From Symsagittifera roscoffensis (taxonomy: Eukaryota > Xenacoelomorpha > Acoela > Convolutidae), in the NCBI RefSeq assembly GCF_963678635.1, contig NC_087066.1:66127277-66191276 (forward strand): 64,000 bases of DNA, read 5' to 3'. A program made the position numbers and the translations under genes. Positions 52,014 to 62,670 of the stretch are shown piece by piece. Positions within the stretch are counted from its first letter, which is position 1; the number at the start of each line of letters is the position of its first letter. Below the pieces are notes generated by a model. It was not told the origin of the DNA and made no database searches. It saw only the letters and a list, made by a program, of their open reading frames with translations.

Positions 52014-55000
52014 TGTAGATAAAACAAAACTTGTAAATAAACACCACGAAGAGAACAAGAATGTCATCACCAAAGAGGAAATGGGTAGGAGTTAAGCAAA
52101 ACCAACAGTCAACGCAAAAGAACCAAACACCAACACAACTCAGAGTAATGAGAAGAAACATTTCAGTTAACAAGTACAACACCAGAAGCAACAAGGGGCA
52201 GAAAACTGAAGAAAAGTAAACCAATCAAAAAAGTAAGCCCGTAACGGAAATTGATCTTGAGACGCCAGAGCAGAGCCTAGATGGAGAGGAACAAAAAGCG
52301 ACGGAATTGACGCCTATGCCGAATGAACAAGATCAAGAACAAAGACAATTGAGTTCTCACCGATAGGCAATGGAGACGAAAACATTAAAAACGCACCGGA
52401 GAAGATAAAGCATGATTCGCAAACGAAGAGAACATCGTTCACGGAGAGACTTGCGGCGATGGTCGGAATTAAACCAAGAGAGAAGGAGGAGATGACAGCA
52501 ACGACCGAAGAAGGCAAAACCTTTGGTACAGTTTCCAAGATAAACACAGAAGCTGGCCAGGGGGAGGACCAAACTGTGGAGGGCGCAGAGGGTCACCAAA
52601 ATGGTCAAGCAGCGGAAACAAAGTTACCGCTAGTTGAGTTAGGGAAATGGATGTCAAAGTTGGAAGACAGCCAGCAACTGAGGAAGGAATTACGGCATAA
52701 CAAAAATGAGTATCTAGACAACTACTTCGTCTTAGCGGGAACCACTGAAGAAAATTTACAACTGATGGCGGGAAAGGTGGAGACAACGGATAAGGAGCGA
52801 GAGAAACATATCAAAAAGGATATGGAAGAAATGAAAAAACGGTACAAGACCGTAAATGATCAGTTATGGAATCTAGAGACGAGAATGGATACAATGAGCA
52901 AGGAACAAGCATTAAGTTCATAAGCCATACAATCGAAATTAGACGCGCTCCTGAGAAACTCTATTGCTCAAGAGAAAACGATACCGGACAAAACAGAAAT
53001 GTCAACGGGAACAAAGTTGGACTTTCTGGGACCTCAACGTAAGAAGCAAGAATCGACACCGTTACCGCTGATCAACAACAACATAGAATCAGGGATGAGC
53101 AAGACGGCTACAAAAGTAGGAGTGTCAAATTCAACAAGGATACCAAGGGAATCGAGCGCACACACGAGTGTAACACCTGATGCCATGACGTGGGCGAACG
53201 CTTGGGAAACAATGAACAGGACACTTGAAGCATTCGCAACAATAAACTCAGACTCGAGTGATAGAGGAGGAGGCAAATCGAGAAAGACCTTCAAGAAACC
53301 AAAAGAATTCAAGGACGACTCAGACGGTTGCATAGATACCTGGGTTGAGGTGATGAGACTACATCTGGAGCAGGACAACCTGAATGATGAAAGACGGTAC
53401 TCGAATGATGAAAGACGGCACAGCGGTACTAAGATGATGAAAGAAGGCACAGCGGTACAAAGCAATCTGTAGGGCACGGCACGGAAGTTCGTGGTAGTCA
53501 AAACCGAAGAGGAACGTGACACCGCAGACAAAACTTTTGAAATTCTGCTAAATCGCTTTGCATCCGGAACATCAGGGACATCAAGTCATGATGAGACTTG
53601 AGAAAAGGAGACAGAGAGACGATGATTCAATTGAAAGATTTTAGATGATCTTGAGAGCTTGAGAAGGAGAAGTGATCCAGAGGAACCGACTAACAGGAGG
53701 TACTTTAGCATGGCCTCAAAGTTTATTGATGGGGTGAAGAGTAATGACTTGAGAACAAGGTTGGCAACATACTACACGCTTTCGAAAGACAATGCACCAA
53801 CCCCGGAAGAGATGAGACAGAAGTCTAGAGAAAACATGTTGATGAAACTGAAAAAAACTCATTTTCAGACAACAGGAATCTGCAAGGGGGAAGCCAACAG
53901 CAGAGGTCGTCATGGTACAAGCCAGGAGATGATATGGACAAACGAAAATCATGTGCAAATTGTGGCTACGCAGATCACCATGTAGCGGATTGCACCACTT
54001 ATAAGCAGGGCATGGAGAGCCTAGGATACACGCCTGATGAAGAGGTTTTGAGTGAGGTGGAAGAGCACGAGTTTTATAGTGGTTTGATTATTAAAATAGG
54101 CGCCAGGTGTTTTTTTTGCTATCAAGAACGACAGTTCAGGATGGACCGTCCCCTATTTTGGGAAGCAGTGAAGAATCAGAATCACCCAAAACCCAAATTA
54201 GCACTTGCTGCGGTGCAAAACACCAAAAATAGACAAGCGGAGAATGGCTTGCAGACCAAACAAGCGACAGGTGGTGAATTAACGACTAACACTGTAAAAG
54301 CCGTGACCGAAGTGAAAGAGGCCGGAGTGACTGAGTCAAGGAGTTCACTAGGGATAGATTACCGAGAAAGCAGCGGCAGAGGCTATCAAAAAGGTGAAAC
54401 AAGACTTGACGACCAGAGAAGTTGAGCAACGGCTAAATCAAGAAATAGAAAGACAGAAGAGGAATGAGACGCTCTCTATGACAAAAACAGAGTTAGAGAC
54501 TGGTGACAATCCGACAATCAAGAGTAACTGTGATGCCTTGAAAATGGTGACTGGGAAACCTTTCGGCATCACAAAGATTGGGGCGAGAATCATTATAATA
54601 ATCACGGTTGTTGGCCATGAGGTAACGAGGCATCTGAGTGAGCCCAGCGACCAAACACTAATGCACATAGATGTAAATACTGACTACTTACACACCATCA
54701 GCCCACAAATTCCTTCTAGAGCACTCAGGGCACTACTCACGAGAGGTGGTGGCAAATCGATTAGGATAGACAGCAGGTACACGGAGGCCTATGGTCCACA
54801 TGAGGTCATGTTGAACATAGATGGAATAAACATCTACACAAAAACAATAATAACGTCTGACGAAGATCTTGCCGGTCAAATCTATGTTGTTCAGGAAGAA
54901 CTCAAGGTGAGATAGATAGATAGGGCACATTGCGTCATGCTGGAGGAAGATGCCATGCATCTGGGAGCAGAAGCAGACGTATCCGCACATGTACTAAACA

Positions 55001-55312
55001 TAAACGAGAAGAAGACCCAACTACGAGGATTGTTGATACAGGGGCTGTCTTGAGTGTAGTACCGATAGAAAATGGAAAACAATGGGACTCGACAAGGACG
55101 ACCTGATAGACACAAGGATACGGCTGTCAGCGGCGAAACTAGGGGACATTGAGGGTTCTAGGTAGAACACCGATTATAGCTCTGAATCTGGGGGAACGCA
55201 ATATATGGATGAAATTTCTGGTGGTGGAGAATCTAGATGAGTCTGATCAATTCATTTTAGGCAGAGATTTCATCAGAAGTTTTGATGTAACGATTGATCT
55301 TAACAACGCGAT
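52014..55312 (+). repeat. Tandem gag/protease unit C (joined to pol)
   Basis: The only unit that continues past the junction point into the rest of the protease and RT (AACAACGCGATGTTCAGG instead of ...GATCTTGTAG). It is therefore the original 3' unit. Confidence 0.9.
52459..53985 (+). pseudogene. Gag, unit C
   Basis: The upstream ATG of the basic leader has changed (CACCACGAAG) and TAA 52217-52219 is shared with unit B. 52459-52923 is open. The capsid-like frame from 52999 stops at TAG (about 53470) and resumes at 53659 after small indels. Confidence 0.65.
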
Positions 55313-55490
55313 GTTCAGGATTCGAAACCCGGAAAGGAAGTACGTAAATATACCGGTAAATTTGATAATGGCTCCAAAGGAGAATAAAGCTCCAGTTTTC
55401 TTGAATAGTAGGGTAAGGTTGAAAGTGAACGAGGCTGCAAGAGTAAGTTTGAGAATGAAGAATTATAATGAACTGAGTGACAACAAATAA
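53934..55490 (+). pseudogene. Nucleocapsid and full protease region, unit C
   Basis: An intact knuckle (CANCGYADHHVADC) heads a 163-residue frame, followed by an overlapping 173-residue frame ending KVR with a stop. The DTG codons are at 55035-55043 (DTGAVLSVVP), and 55149-55490 carries ILGRDFIRSFDVTID and runs on past the duplication junction. Protease is probably complete in sequence content but split over frames. Confidence 0.7.
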
Positions 55491-56005
55491 GTATGGATAG
55501 TACCGAATCCGAATAGTCAAAGTGCTGCTATTTTAGTAAGATCATTCTCGATCACCAAGCGTGGCCTCTGCGTCAGTGTCTTGTTGGGTACTCTTGATAT
55601 ACCAATCCCAATCCAGAGGGGGAGGAAGCTGGGATCCGCACTGCCCGTAAAAACTAGATACGAAATGGTTGAAAATATAAAAAGAAAATGAAGTTCTTGA
55701 TTTTCCGAATCACAAGGACAAGATTTGTATCTTCAGCAGGTTGAAGAAAACAAAAATTTCATCAAGTTTTGTGAATTCACTTAAGTTTGAAACGGATGAT
55801 TGACTTTCGAGCTGTTCAAATTTTCCAGAAAGACCCACACCAGAGGAATTAGAAATGGATAAACCGGTGTTCGACCGGATTTTCGATATATGAACTCCGT
55901 CACGGTGAAGGATGCCTATCCCATACCTAGAAAGGTGAGAGCCTTTCAAAACTGGGGCATGCAAAATTTTTTACAACTCTTGATCTAGGGTCAGCTTTTT
56001 GGCAG
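55491..56005 (+). pseudogene. Protease-RT connector and RT fingers, badly decayed (copy R)
   Basis: No long frame. Short pieces such as the plus-strand text around 55850-55990 (MNSVTVKDAYPIP, TLDLGSAFWQVPL) show RT fingers/palm with the first catalytic Asp, in changing frames. Confidence 0.5.
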
Positions 56006-56317
56006 GTGCCACTTAGGAAACAAGACAGGGACAAAACGGGTTTATCTTGCGAGCTGGGATTGTTTCAATGGAAAAGGATGCCCTTTGGCCTTTGTAACGC
56101 GACAACCACATTTCAGCGACTGCTGGCACAGGCACTAACAAGAGTCACGAAGAAATATAGCAACTTGGTGATGTGTTATGTGGACAACGTGGTGATTGCA
56201 ACACCTACACTGGAGGACCACATCGAGCGACTGGACGAGGTATTCGCATGTATGAAGAGGGCAAGATTGAAATGCAAGCCCTCGAAATGCGAGATTCTAA
56301 AGGACTCGATAAAATAA
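56006..56317 (+). pseudogene. RT palm (copy R)
   Basis: FQWKRMPFGLCNATTTFQRLL is the usual Gypsy RT motif; the catalytic box reads MCYVDNVVIA, i.e. YVDN instead of YVDD, which should abolish polymerase activity. Ends with the KPSKCEILKDS element present also at the broken end of copy L. Confidence 0.85.
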
Positions 56318-57004
56318 CTGGGCAGGATGGTAGACAATCATGGCATCCGACCAGACTCAGGTGCGGTAGAAGCAGTGCTAACTTGGTGCTAAGTCGCCAA
56401 AAACCGAACATCAGTTGATGATCTTTCTTGGATTTGCCAACTACTACAGAGAGTTCATTAAGGGCTATGCGGACAAAATATATCCGATGCAACAACTCAC
56501 GAGGCATGAAGGCAAGAAGTTCACTTGGAACAACGCGGCGGAAGAGTCATTTCAATGAGAAAAAAAGAATTGTGTGAGGCACCTGCGCTAGGCATGCCTA
56601 CAGAGAATGGAATGTACGCACTGGACACTGACACTTCGGTGGTCGCAATCTCTGGTATACTCCATCAAGAACAAGAAGGGAACGGGAAGACAGTCTTGAG
56701 ACCAATAGCATACGGGATCAAAGTTTTGAGCGACACTGAAATGAAGTACAGGGCACCCAAGGCGGAGATGTTCGCGGTTGTCAACTTGGAAAAGTACAGG
56801 GCATATCTGGGCAGCGAGCGTTTTAAACTACGGGTCGACAACAAGGCACTCAGTTGGGTGAAGACGTACTCAATGGATCTAAGTTACATCGGGAGATGGA
56901 AAGTGCGGTTGGATTGTTACAATTTGATGAGTGAACATAGAACGAGAGACAAACACCAAAATGCCGACAGCCTGAGTAAGAAAACGGAATCCTACGAGAG
57001 GTAG
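56318..57004 (+). pseudogene. RT thumb and RNase H (copy R)
   Basis: The thumb (FANYYREFIKGYADK) is in an interrupted frame. 56525-57004 holds RNase H with YALDTDTSVVAIS, YRAPKAEMFAVV, LRVDNKALSW and KHQNADSLSKK. The catalytic acidic residues are kept. Confidence 0.8.
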
Positions 57005-58260
57005 GAGCAGAGGGAGGCTGACAGGCCTGAGATCAAAGATTATTTCTAATTTATGGACAAGGAAACGTATGATAAACTACCGCTCACAAGATGGCTCGGC
57101 AAATCAGGCAAACCGATAGAAGACCATCCCGAATTACCCACTGAGCATCGGGAAACTGCAATTCAGAAGAGAAAATCCGGGATTCCGGACCAAATCATGC
57201 TCAAGTCAAAGATAGTCAGAGAGACGCTGAAGGCGAAAGTTTATAACCCCGACGAAGTGGAAACAGGAAAGGCGACGGTAGGGCAGGATTTGATGAGATT
57301 GCTGGAGAAATTGGCCGATGACAAAACCGTGATCTCGACCAGAAGAAATGATGAACCGGAATTCACCATAATGAGAAGAGAAGAGGTCTCAGTTTCCCGA
57401 TGCAGTTGATGAAGACTCATTGAAAGCCAGGCAACCAGAGAACAAAGAGGTGGTACGAACACTGCTACTCAGGCGAACAACGCTACGAAGGAAGAAAGTG
57501 TCATTCAAAGAGGAAAGTGTCGCTACGAAGGAAGAAAGTGTCGTTAAAAGAAAGTGTCGTTGAAGATCTCGGACTAGGTCAAGAGTCCGGGGAGTGGCTG
57601 CAATAAGAGGGGGATTGTGAAGAGGAAAAATTGTCCGGGGAGTCAGAAGAATGGGACGAAGATTCAGTGGAAACTGATGGTGAACAAGATAGTCTTTGCA
57701 TGATACTAGCGGAAGAAAAAAGGAGATATCATGACAGGGAATTACAAACTGATCACTCATCCGGGACATGCAGCCTAGAGCATCATGACGTCAAAGGAGG
57801 AGAAGAGCTAGAGATGATAGCGGTGCCAAGAAAACCTATCTGGGAGTTATCATGCAACTCAAACATCAGAACAAATCTGGAGCCGGAGGTTGATCGGGAG
57901 GTCTTGAGAGGCATAGTATGCGTCAAGCTCAAAGACGATATCCACAATCCGGGAGAACTCAACGGGCAGACGATGGCACTAATGGAAGACGTCAAGACGA
58001 GGTACAGGCTATCGGACCTGATACGTGCACAGAAAAACTACAAAACGACAAGCAGCCTCTCCAAATGGATACGAGCTGGAATGAAGGAAAAAAGAGACCT
58101 CGAGGAGGATAGCTACAAGATCTTGAGCCAGTTCTACAAGGAACGTAAGGAATTAATCTACTACACAGCTGATGGCGTGGTGAACTGCAGGATAAGAGAC
58201 GAAGAGAAAATACTACACAAGCGTAATCTCATCATATTACCACATCTTTATTAAGCGGAA
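57005..58260 (+). pseudogene. Long RH-integrase linker (copy R)
   Basis: 57053-57409 and 57631-58254 are acidic/charged frames corresponding to the copy-L linker (LCMILAEEKRRYHDRELQTD, VDREVLRGIVCVKLK). Between them, near 57480-57560, GCTACGAAGGAAGAAAGTGTC recurs as a small tandem repeat (GAAAGTGTCGTT). The last frame leads into the integrase zinc domain and stops one codon before it. Confidence 0.6.
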
Positions 58261-59220
58261 GTGTTATTCAGATCGCACGATCAGATGGGACATCAAGGAA
58301 TAGACAAGGTACAACAAAGAAGATTACACCAATTTGACTGGCCGGTAGTGAAGAAGGCTTGTGACAGATGGGTGAATGCATGTTTGTCGAGTTTGCAAGT
58401 GAAAGACCCAAGAAAAGTGAAGTTCCCTCTCAAATCAGTGGAAGGCTCAGAATTCAACGAGGTTGTGTGGATAGATCGCCAAAAGATCTACATGACAGAT
58501 TCGGGGTATAACCAGATACTGGTAATCATAGACCACTTCACAAAACTGGCGGAAGCAGTACCATGTCAGACAGTCTTGGCAGAGGAAACCTGCGTCCACT
58601 TGATAATGCACTGGATATCGCGGTATGGTTGTCCGATGACCTTCCAATCAGATAACGGGAAAGCCTTCGTTGGAGATTTGACAAAAGAACTCATGAGAAG
58701 ATCCCACATTGCTCAAGCACACTCGACGATCTACCATCCACAGACAAATGGACTAGTAGAGAGGCAAAACAGAACGCTAGTGAATCTGCTCAGGGTATAT
58801 TGCCCGATCTATATGACGGACTGGGACAAACATTTGCCGCAAGTGGTGGGAGCGTACAATAGCCCGCAACACTTAACAACGGGGATCAGTCCTTTCATGA
58901 TGCTAACAGGCAGGGAGAGAGCGATGCCACTGACTTTCTTCTATCCAAAATATGAAGGACAGAAAACATCGCCTCAGGCATATGTGAAGGAAGCAGTAAA
59001 GAGACAACAGGAGTTGAACGAACTATGCAGAAAGAATACATCCCAAGCACAGATGAGACAGAGGAGGAAGTATGATGAGAAAATACTTCAGCCGAAGCTA
59101 TATGCTGCGGGACAGTATGTCTGGGTGTTCCAAAATGCCATAACTCCAAAAGGGACAAAGAAGCTACTAAAGAAAAGGAGAGGCACGTTCACGATAACAG
59201 AACTGCACCAGCAGGGTTAG
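58261..59220 (+). pseudogene. Integrase (copy R)
   Basis: A 319-residue frame, the best integrase of the giant element here. Zinc domain HDQMGHQGID and CDRWVNACLSSLQV, where the second Cys of CLSC has become Ser. The catalytic core has VVWIDRQKI, FQSDNGKAF and NGLVERQNRTL (D, D, E present), then TGISPFMMLTGRERAMPLTFFYPKYE without the microsatellite seen in copy L. It ends at a TAG inside the GPY/F-like module. Confidence 0.85.
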
Positions 59221-59886
59221 TTCTATCGCTTGAGCACAGGGCGTGCGGCGCACTACAAAAATCTGACACCTCACGTCCCGTCACCGGAAGACTGGTGTAT
59301 GCCGCAAAACATGGAAGGACTCGAGTATCTACTTGTGGAGCCGGCGTGCGAGGTAAATGAGAATGGCACCAGAGAGAAGAATGATGGCAATGAAGTCATG
59401 AGTATGGACGACAATGAAAAGATGGAGGTAGGCTCGCACGAAGGATCTTTCGCAGAAGAGGACTGGAACGTACCAGATTTGGACAAGGTGCCAAAGTGGA
59501 CAGATCAGTCCGCGACAAAAAAAACAAGAAGGGGTGGGCGCAAGAAGACAATTATGAGGTACAAAAGATATGGCGATGACTTCTTAATTGACAAAACACA
59601 GCCAGAAGAGCTAGGTGCAGAGATGGTGAACATGGGCGACCTAGTAGCGGGTGAGGAGTGGCAGATCATCAACGACAGTGAGCACTCGTGGCAGGAGGAC
59701 CACATCTTTCTAGAAAAAGAAGTAGATCTGGTACAGTGCGAGATCGAAAGAAGAGAGAATGCAAACCTGAGGATACTAGAGTGGATTCATGGTCTGCAGG
59801 TTGACGAGAAAGAAACGCAAAGCATCCAACAGGTCGACATATCAGTAGGAAAGCATGTGAAAGGAGGAAACTCGTTGTTTGGTTGA
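59221..59886 (+). pseudogene. Integrase acidic tail (copy R)
   Basis: Continues the GPY/F-like module after the in-frame TAG (FYRLS.GRA.HY.NL.PHV). Acidic tail with the basic RRGGRKK patch; 59383-59631 is identical in DNA to copy L duplicate 1. It ends with a TGA just before the spacer to the macrodomain-like ORF. Confidence 0.7.
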
Positions 59887-59979
59887 ACGGCGACAGACCG
59901 ACCATTAGACATATTACCTGACAACTTGAGCCCAGCACCATCGACGGGGACGTCGATAAATATTTTTGTCCGGGGAGTG

Positions 59980-60572
59980 TGGGTAGGACTTACCCACACC
60001 GAAAACTTGATGACAACGAAACTCAAGGAAGTGAGAGAGATTTCCGGACTGGAGCTGGATCAAGAAAAGTCGAGCCTACCATTGGAAGAAATTTCATGAC
60101 CAAGTTCGAGATACAAAATGAGTACTCAGAGAACATCCTGATCTTGGAAAAAGACTTTATCTTGTCAGATAGAAACAGCGCAATCTGAGCTTTAAACTCC
60201 AGATTGGAAGCCGATTTTTGAGAGAGAGTACCAAAACGTGGAGATTCTGTTCAGACAGAGACCAGGATTGGGATGAATGATGTCATTTCCTCCTTCAGTT
60301 TCACAGGTTCCTGACAAATACCTATGCTTTTTGGTGACAAGAGTCAGTGAAAGAAACGTGATAGATCCCGAGCACGTGATGCTGGCATTGACACGATTGA
60401 AGAACGGACTTCCTGGTGGAAAGAGGGATAAAAGAGGTTTCGATGCCAGTCTATGATCCAAACAGGGGCAGAATAAACCATAGGGAACTATACGCCAACC
60501 TGCACGTGGTATTTGCAGAAACAGAGATAATGGTACATCTGCACAAGAAGTACTACTTGAACATCGCCTGAG
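59980..60572 (+). pseudogene. Macrodomain-like ORF remnant (copy R)
   Basis: Same product as 39730-40293 but with stops and frameshifts. KFEIQNEYSEN, DFILSDRNSAI, then in other frames the LCFLV.R.SERNVIDPEHVMLALTRLK strand-helix segment and the HLHKKYYL-type end can be followed. It cannot be translated as one protein. Confidence 0.6.
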
Positions 60573-60586
60573 TTTCTCGGGTGGAC

Positions 60587-60655
60587 ATGAGGGTCTCGAG
60601 GTGGGGGCACCAGGGTCTTGAGCTGGGGGTACGAGGGTCTTGACCTAGGTGCAAG
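60587..60655 (+). repeat. CTTGAG-type iterons, 22-bp spacing, after the pol module (copy R)
   Basis: GGGTCTCGAGGTGGGGGCACC, GGGTCTTGAGCTGGGGGTACG and GGGTCTTGACCTAGGTGC, with hexamers at 60595, 60617 and 60639. They resemble the array at 45184. Confidence 0.8.
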
Positions 60656-60830
60656 GGAGGCACACGACAGGAAAATAGGTTTTAATATAACTCGCATGAC
60701 AATTAAAACAAAATTTTTTTTCTGAACTGTATGGTGGTTAATGATACAATGGACCTGCATGATTTTAAATACCTTTGAATCATTTTAGCAGAAATTGTTT
60801 AAAAATTTTTTTAACGGTACTAAGGGGGGA

Positions 60831-60842
60831 GGTTTAAATTGG
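60831..60842 (+). promoter_or_regulatory. Purine tract TAAGGGGGGAGG, possible polypurine tract (copy R)
   Basis: It occupies the same place as TAAGGGGGGAG in copy L (39490-39500) although the surrounding spacer is strongly diverged. Polypurine tracts prime plus-strand DNA synthesis just before the 3' LTR of Gypsy elements; no LTR start (TG) follows directly. Confidence 0.35.
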
Positions 60843-60972
60843 TCATTAGCAAAAATTTTCTTGGTTTAAAATTTAGCTTTATTTTCAGATCGATTTTGAA
60901 TCGTAAATACGAAAGCGATAACGGAATTGAAAGACACGAGAACTTTAAAAAGAACATCACTCAGTATTATAT

Positions 60973-61091
60973 CTTCAATCGGCATCGGAGTAAGGTACTT
61001 CTTGAGTATTGATATAGGTAAGGTATTTCTTGAGTTTTGATCTAGGTAAGGTTTTTCTTGAGTGTTTGACGAATAAAGAAAATCTCTTGAG
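60973..61091 (+). repeat. CTTGAG iterons, 28-bp spacing, before module II (copy R)
   Basis: CTTGAG at 61001, 61029, 61057 and 61086, with a degenerate one (CTTCAA) at 60973. The unit is CTTGAGTTTTGATCTAGGTA plus AGGTATTT. The last copy lies 10 bp before the MADRFW ATG. Confidence 0.9.
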
Positions 61092-61100
61092 CAAGAAGCA

Positions 61101-61607
61101 ATGGCAGATCGTTTTTGGAAATCTATGCCAGCAGCATTCAAGAAGCCCGGGCTCGATGAGCTATTCAGGCGCTTGAGGGCTCTCGACTACACGCAAGTGG
61201 ACGAGAGGCTGGCATTGATGCTTAACGCTATTCTGCAACTAGAGTCGCAAGGAGAGTGCAGGGAGTCAGCGACCGAGGCTGTGTTGATAGTGGGCTCGGT
61301 GGGCTCGGCAAAGAGGAGCAGACCAGGTGGTTGTCCTGGAACATCGATGGAGGCGGTCACCCTAATGATGGGAACTAATGATGTTTCTAGAGGCGAATCG
61401 TGGAACATGATGAGGCTACCGGGCAAGGTGAGCTGCATTCTTGAGGAGCTGAGGATCGACTTGGACCCTAATGTGCTCACGATTTGCACGGTTCTCTACA
61501 ACATGATGGCAGACCAGAACGCGATGAACATGAATGAGATGGCAGACCAAGCCCAAAAACTACAAGAGAGCGCGGCAAACTGCGACCAAATAAAATCAGA
61601 AATTTAG
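61101..61607 (+). CDS. MADRFW ORF fused to a transplanted SGNH fragment (copy R)
   Basis: Residues 1-75 match the MADRFW ORF of copy L. At 61354 the sequence switches abruptly to a 186-bp copy of the SGNH block III region (VTLMMGTNDVSRG...), present again in its proper place at 62321-62506. The frame stays open through the fragment and continues into the coiled-coil-type text (ADQAQKLQESAANCDQ) to TAG at 61607. Hence a chimeric ORF created by duplication inside the element. Confidence 0.6.
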   Translation: MADRFWKSMPAAFKKPGLDELFRRLRALDYTQVDERLALMLNAILQLESQGECRESATEAVLIVGSVGSAKRSRPGGCPGTSMEAVTLMMGTNDVSRGESWNMMRLPGKVSCILEELRIDLDPNVLTICTVLYNMMADQNAMNMNEMADQAQKLQESAANCDQIKSEI

Positions 61608-61654
61608 CGGCTGCAGAGGAAACAGCAAGAACTCGCGAGTGGCACAGAACGAAA

Positions 61655-62661
61655 GGTGGAGACGTCGACTGAGTCCTTGATGACGCGATCGAGACCAGAT
61701 TCTAGGATGGAAGTTGATGAGATTGCTAGGTCAGTTGGCCGTTTTAACCTTGACCGCATGGCCCAGGAGCAAATGAAAGAGGTCCTGGCACATGGACGCC
61801 ACCAGAACCCGTCCCAACCTTGAGACATCTTGAGTCACTTCGGATCAAACCATTAATGGATATTGCACTTCTGGGTGTGACACCCAGCTCGACTAGTGGT
61901 AGTCAGGCTGGAGCAGGGACATCATTTCTCAAGGAGTTGCAAGAGAGGCTGCAGGCAAGGACTCCTGAGAGTCCGGCACGCGAGGCTGAGCCACGCACTT
62001 GGAGGGAATACCCAATGAGGAGTGTCATGATTGCCAGCTGCAAGAAGAACACAGATGGCGCATACCACCGACACAACCGGATGATTGGACGGCGGGGCAA
62101 CGCGAAAGGAGGGACCCCTTCCATGACGCGTCTTGGGTGCATTACTTTACGCAGCCCAGAATACCCGAAGGCACGGTCCACTTCATCATTGGGGCCAGTC
62201 TTGTCAGGGACCTGACGAGAATCCAGGCGCACTGGCAGGTGGGAATCTTGAGTTTCTCGGGTGCAGCAACGCCCCAGCTGTTGGCGTCGCTAGAGATGCT
62301 GGAAATGGGAAAGGTGTACACGGTCACCCTAATGATGGGAACTAATGATGTTTCTAGAGGCGAATTGCGGATCTTGATGAGGCTACTGGGCAAGGTGAGC
62401 TGCATTCTCGAGGAGCTGAGGATCGTCTTGAACCCCACGGTGCTCACGATTTGCACAGTTCTCTACAATATGATGGCAGACCAGAACGCGATGAACATGA
62501 ATGAGAGGACGCGCCACTTCAACGATAAAATCAGTCAAATGCAGAAGAGAAGCGTCCTGCCCGGGAGGCTGCTCGATGTCGCGAGAATGATTGAGGATTC
62601 CTTGCCGCAGAGCTTATCTTCGGACGGCATCCACCTTGATAATCCCAAGGACGCAGAGTAG
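61655..62661 (+). pseudogene. SGNH/GDSL-type hydrolase ORF (copy R)
   Basis: The N-terminal part lies in two frames (61655-61820 and 61820-62215). The hydrolase part, in the frame ending at 62661, has VHFIIGASLVRDL (block I with the Asp of GDS changed to Ala), FSGAATPQLL, VTLMMGTNDVSRG and SSDGIHLDNP (block V Asp/His). Nucleophile Ser, Asn, Asp and His remain. Frameshifts near 61.82 and 62.1 kb prevent a full-length product. Confidence 0.65.
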
Positions 62662-62670
62662 CTGAATGGT

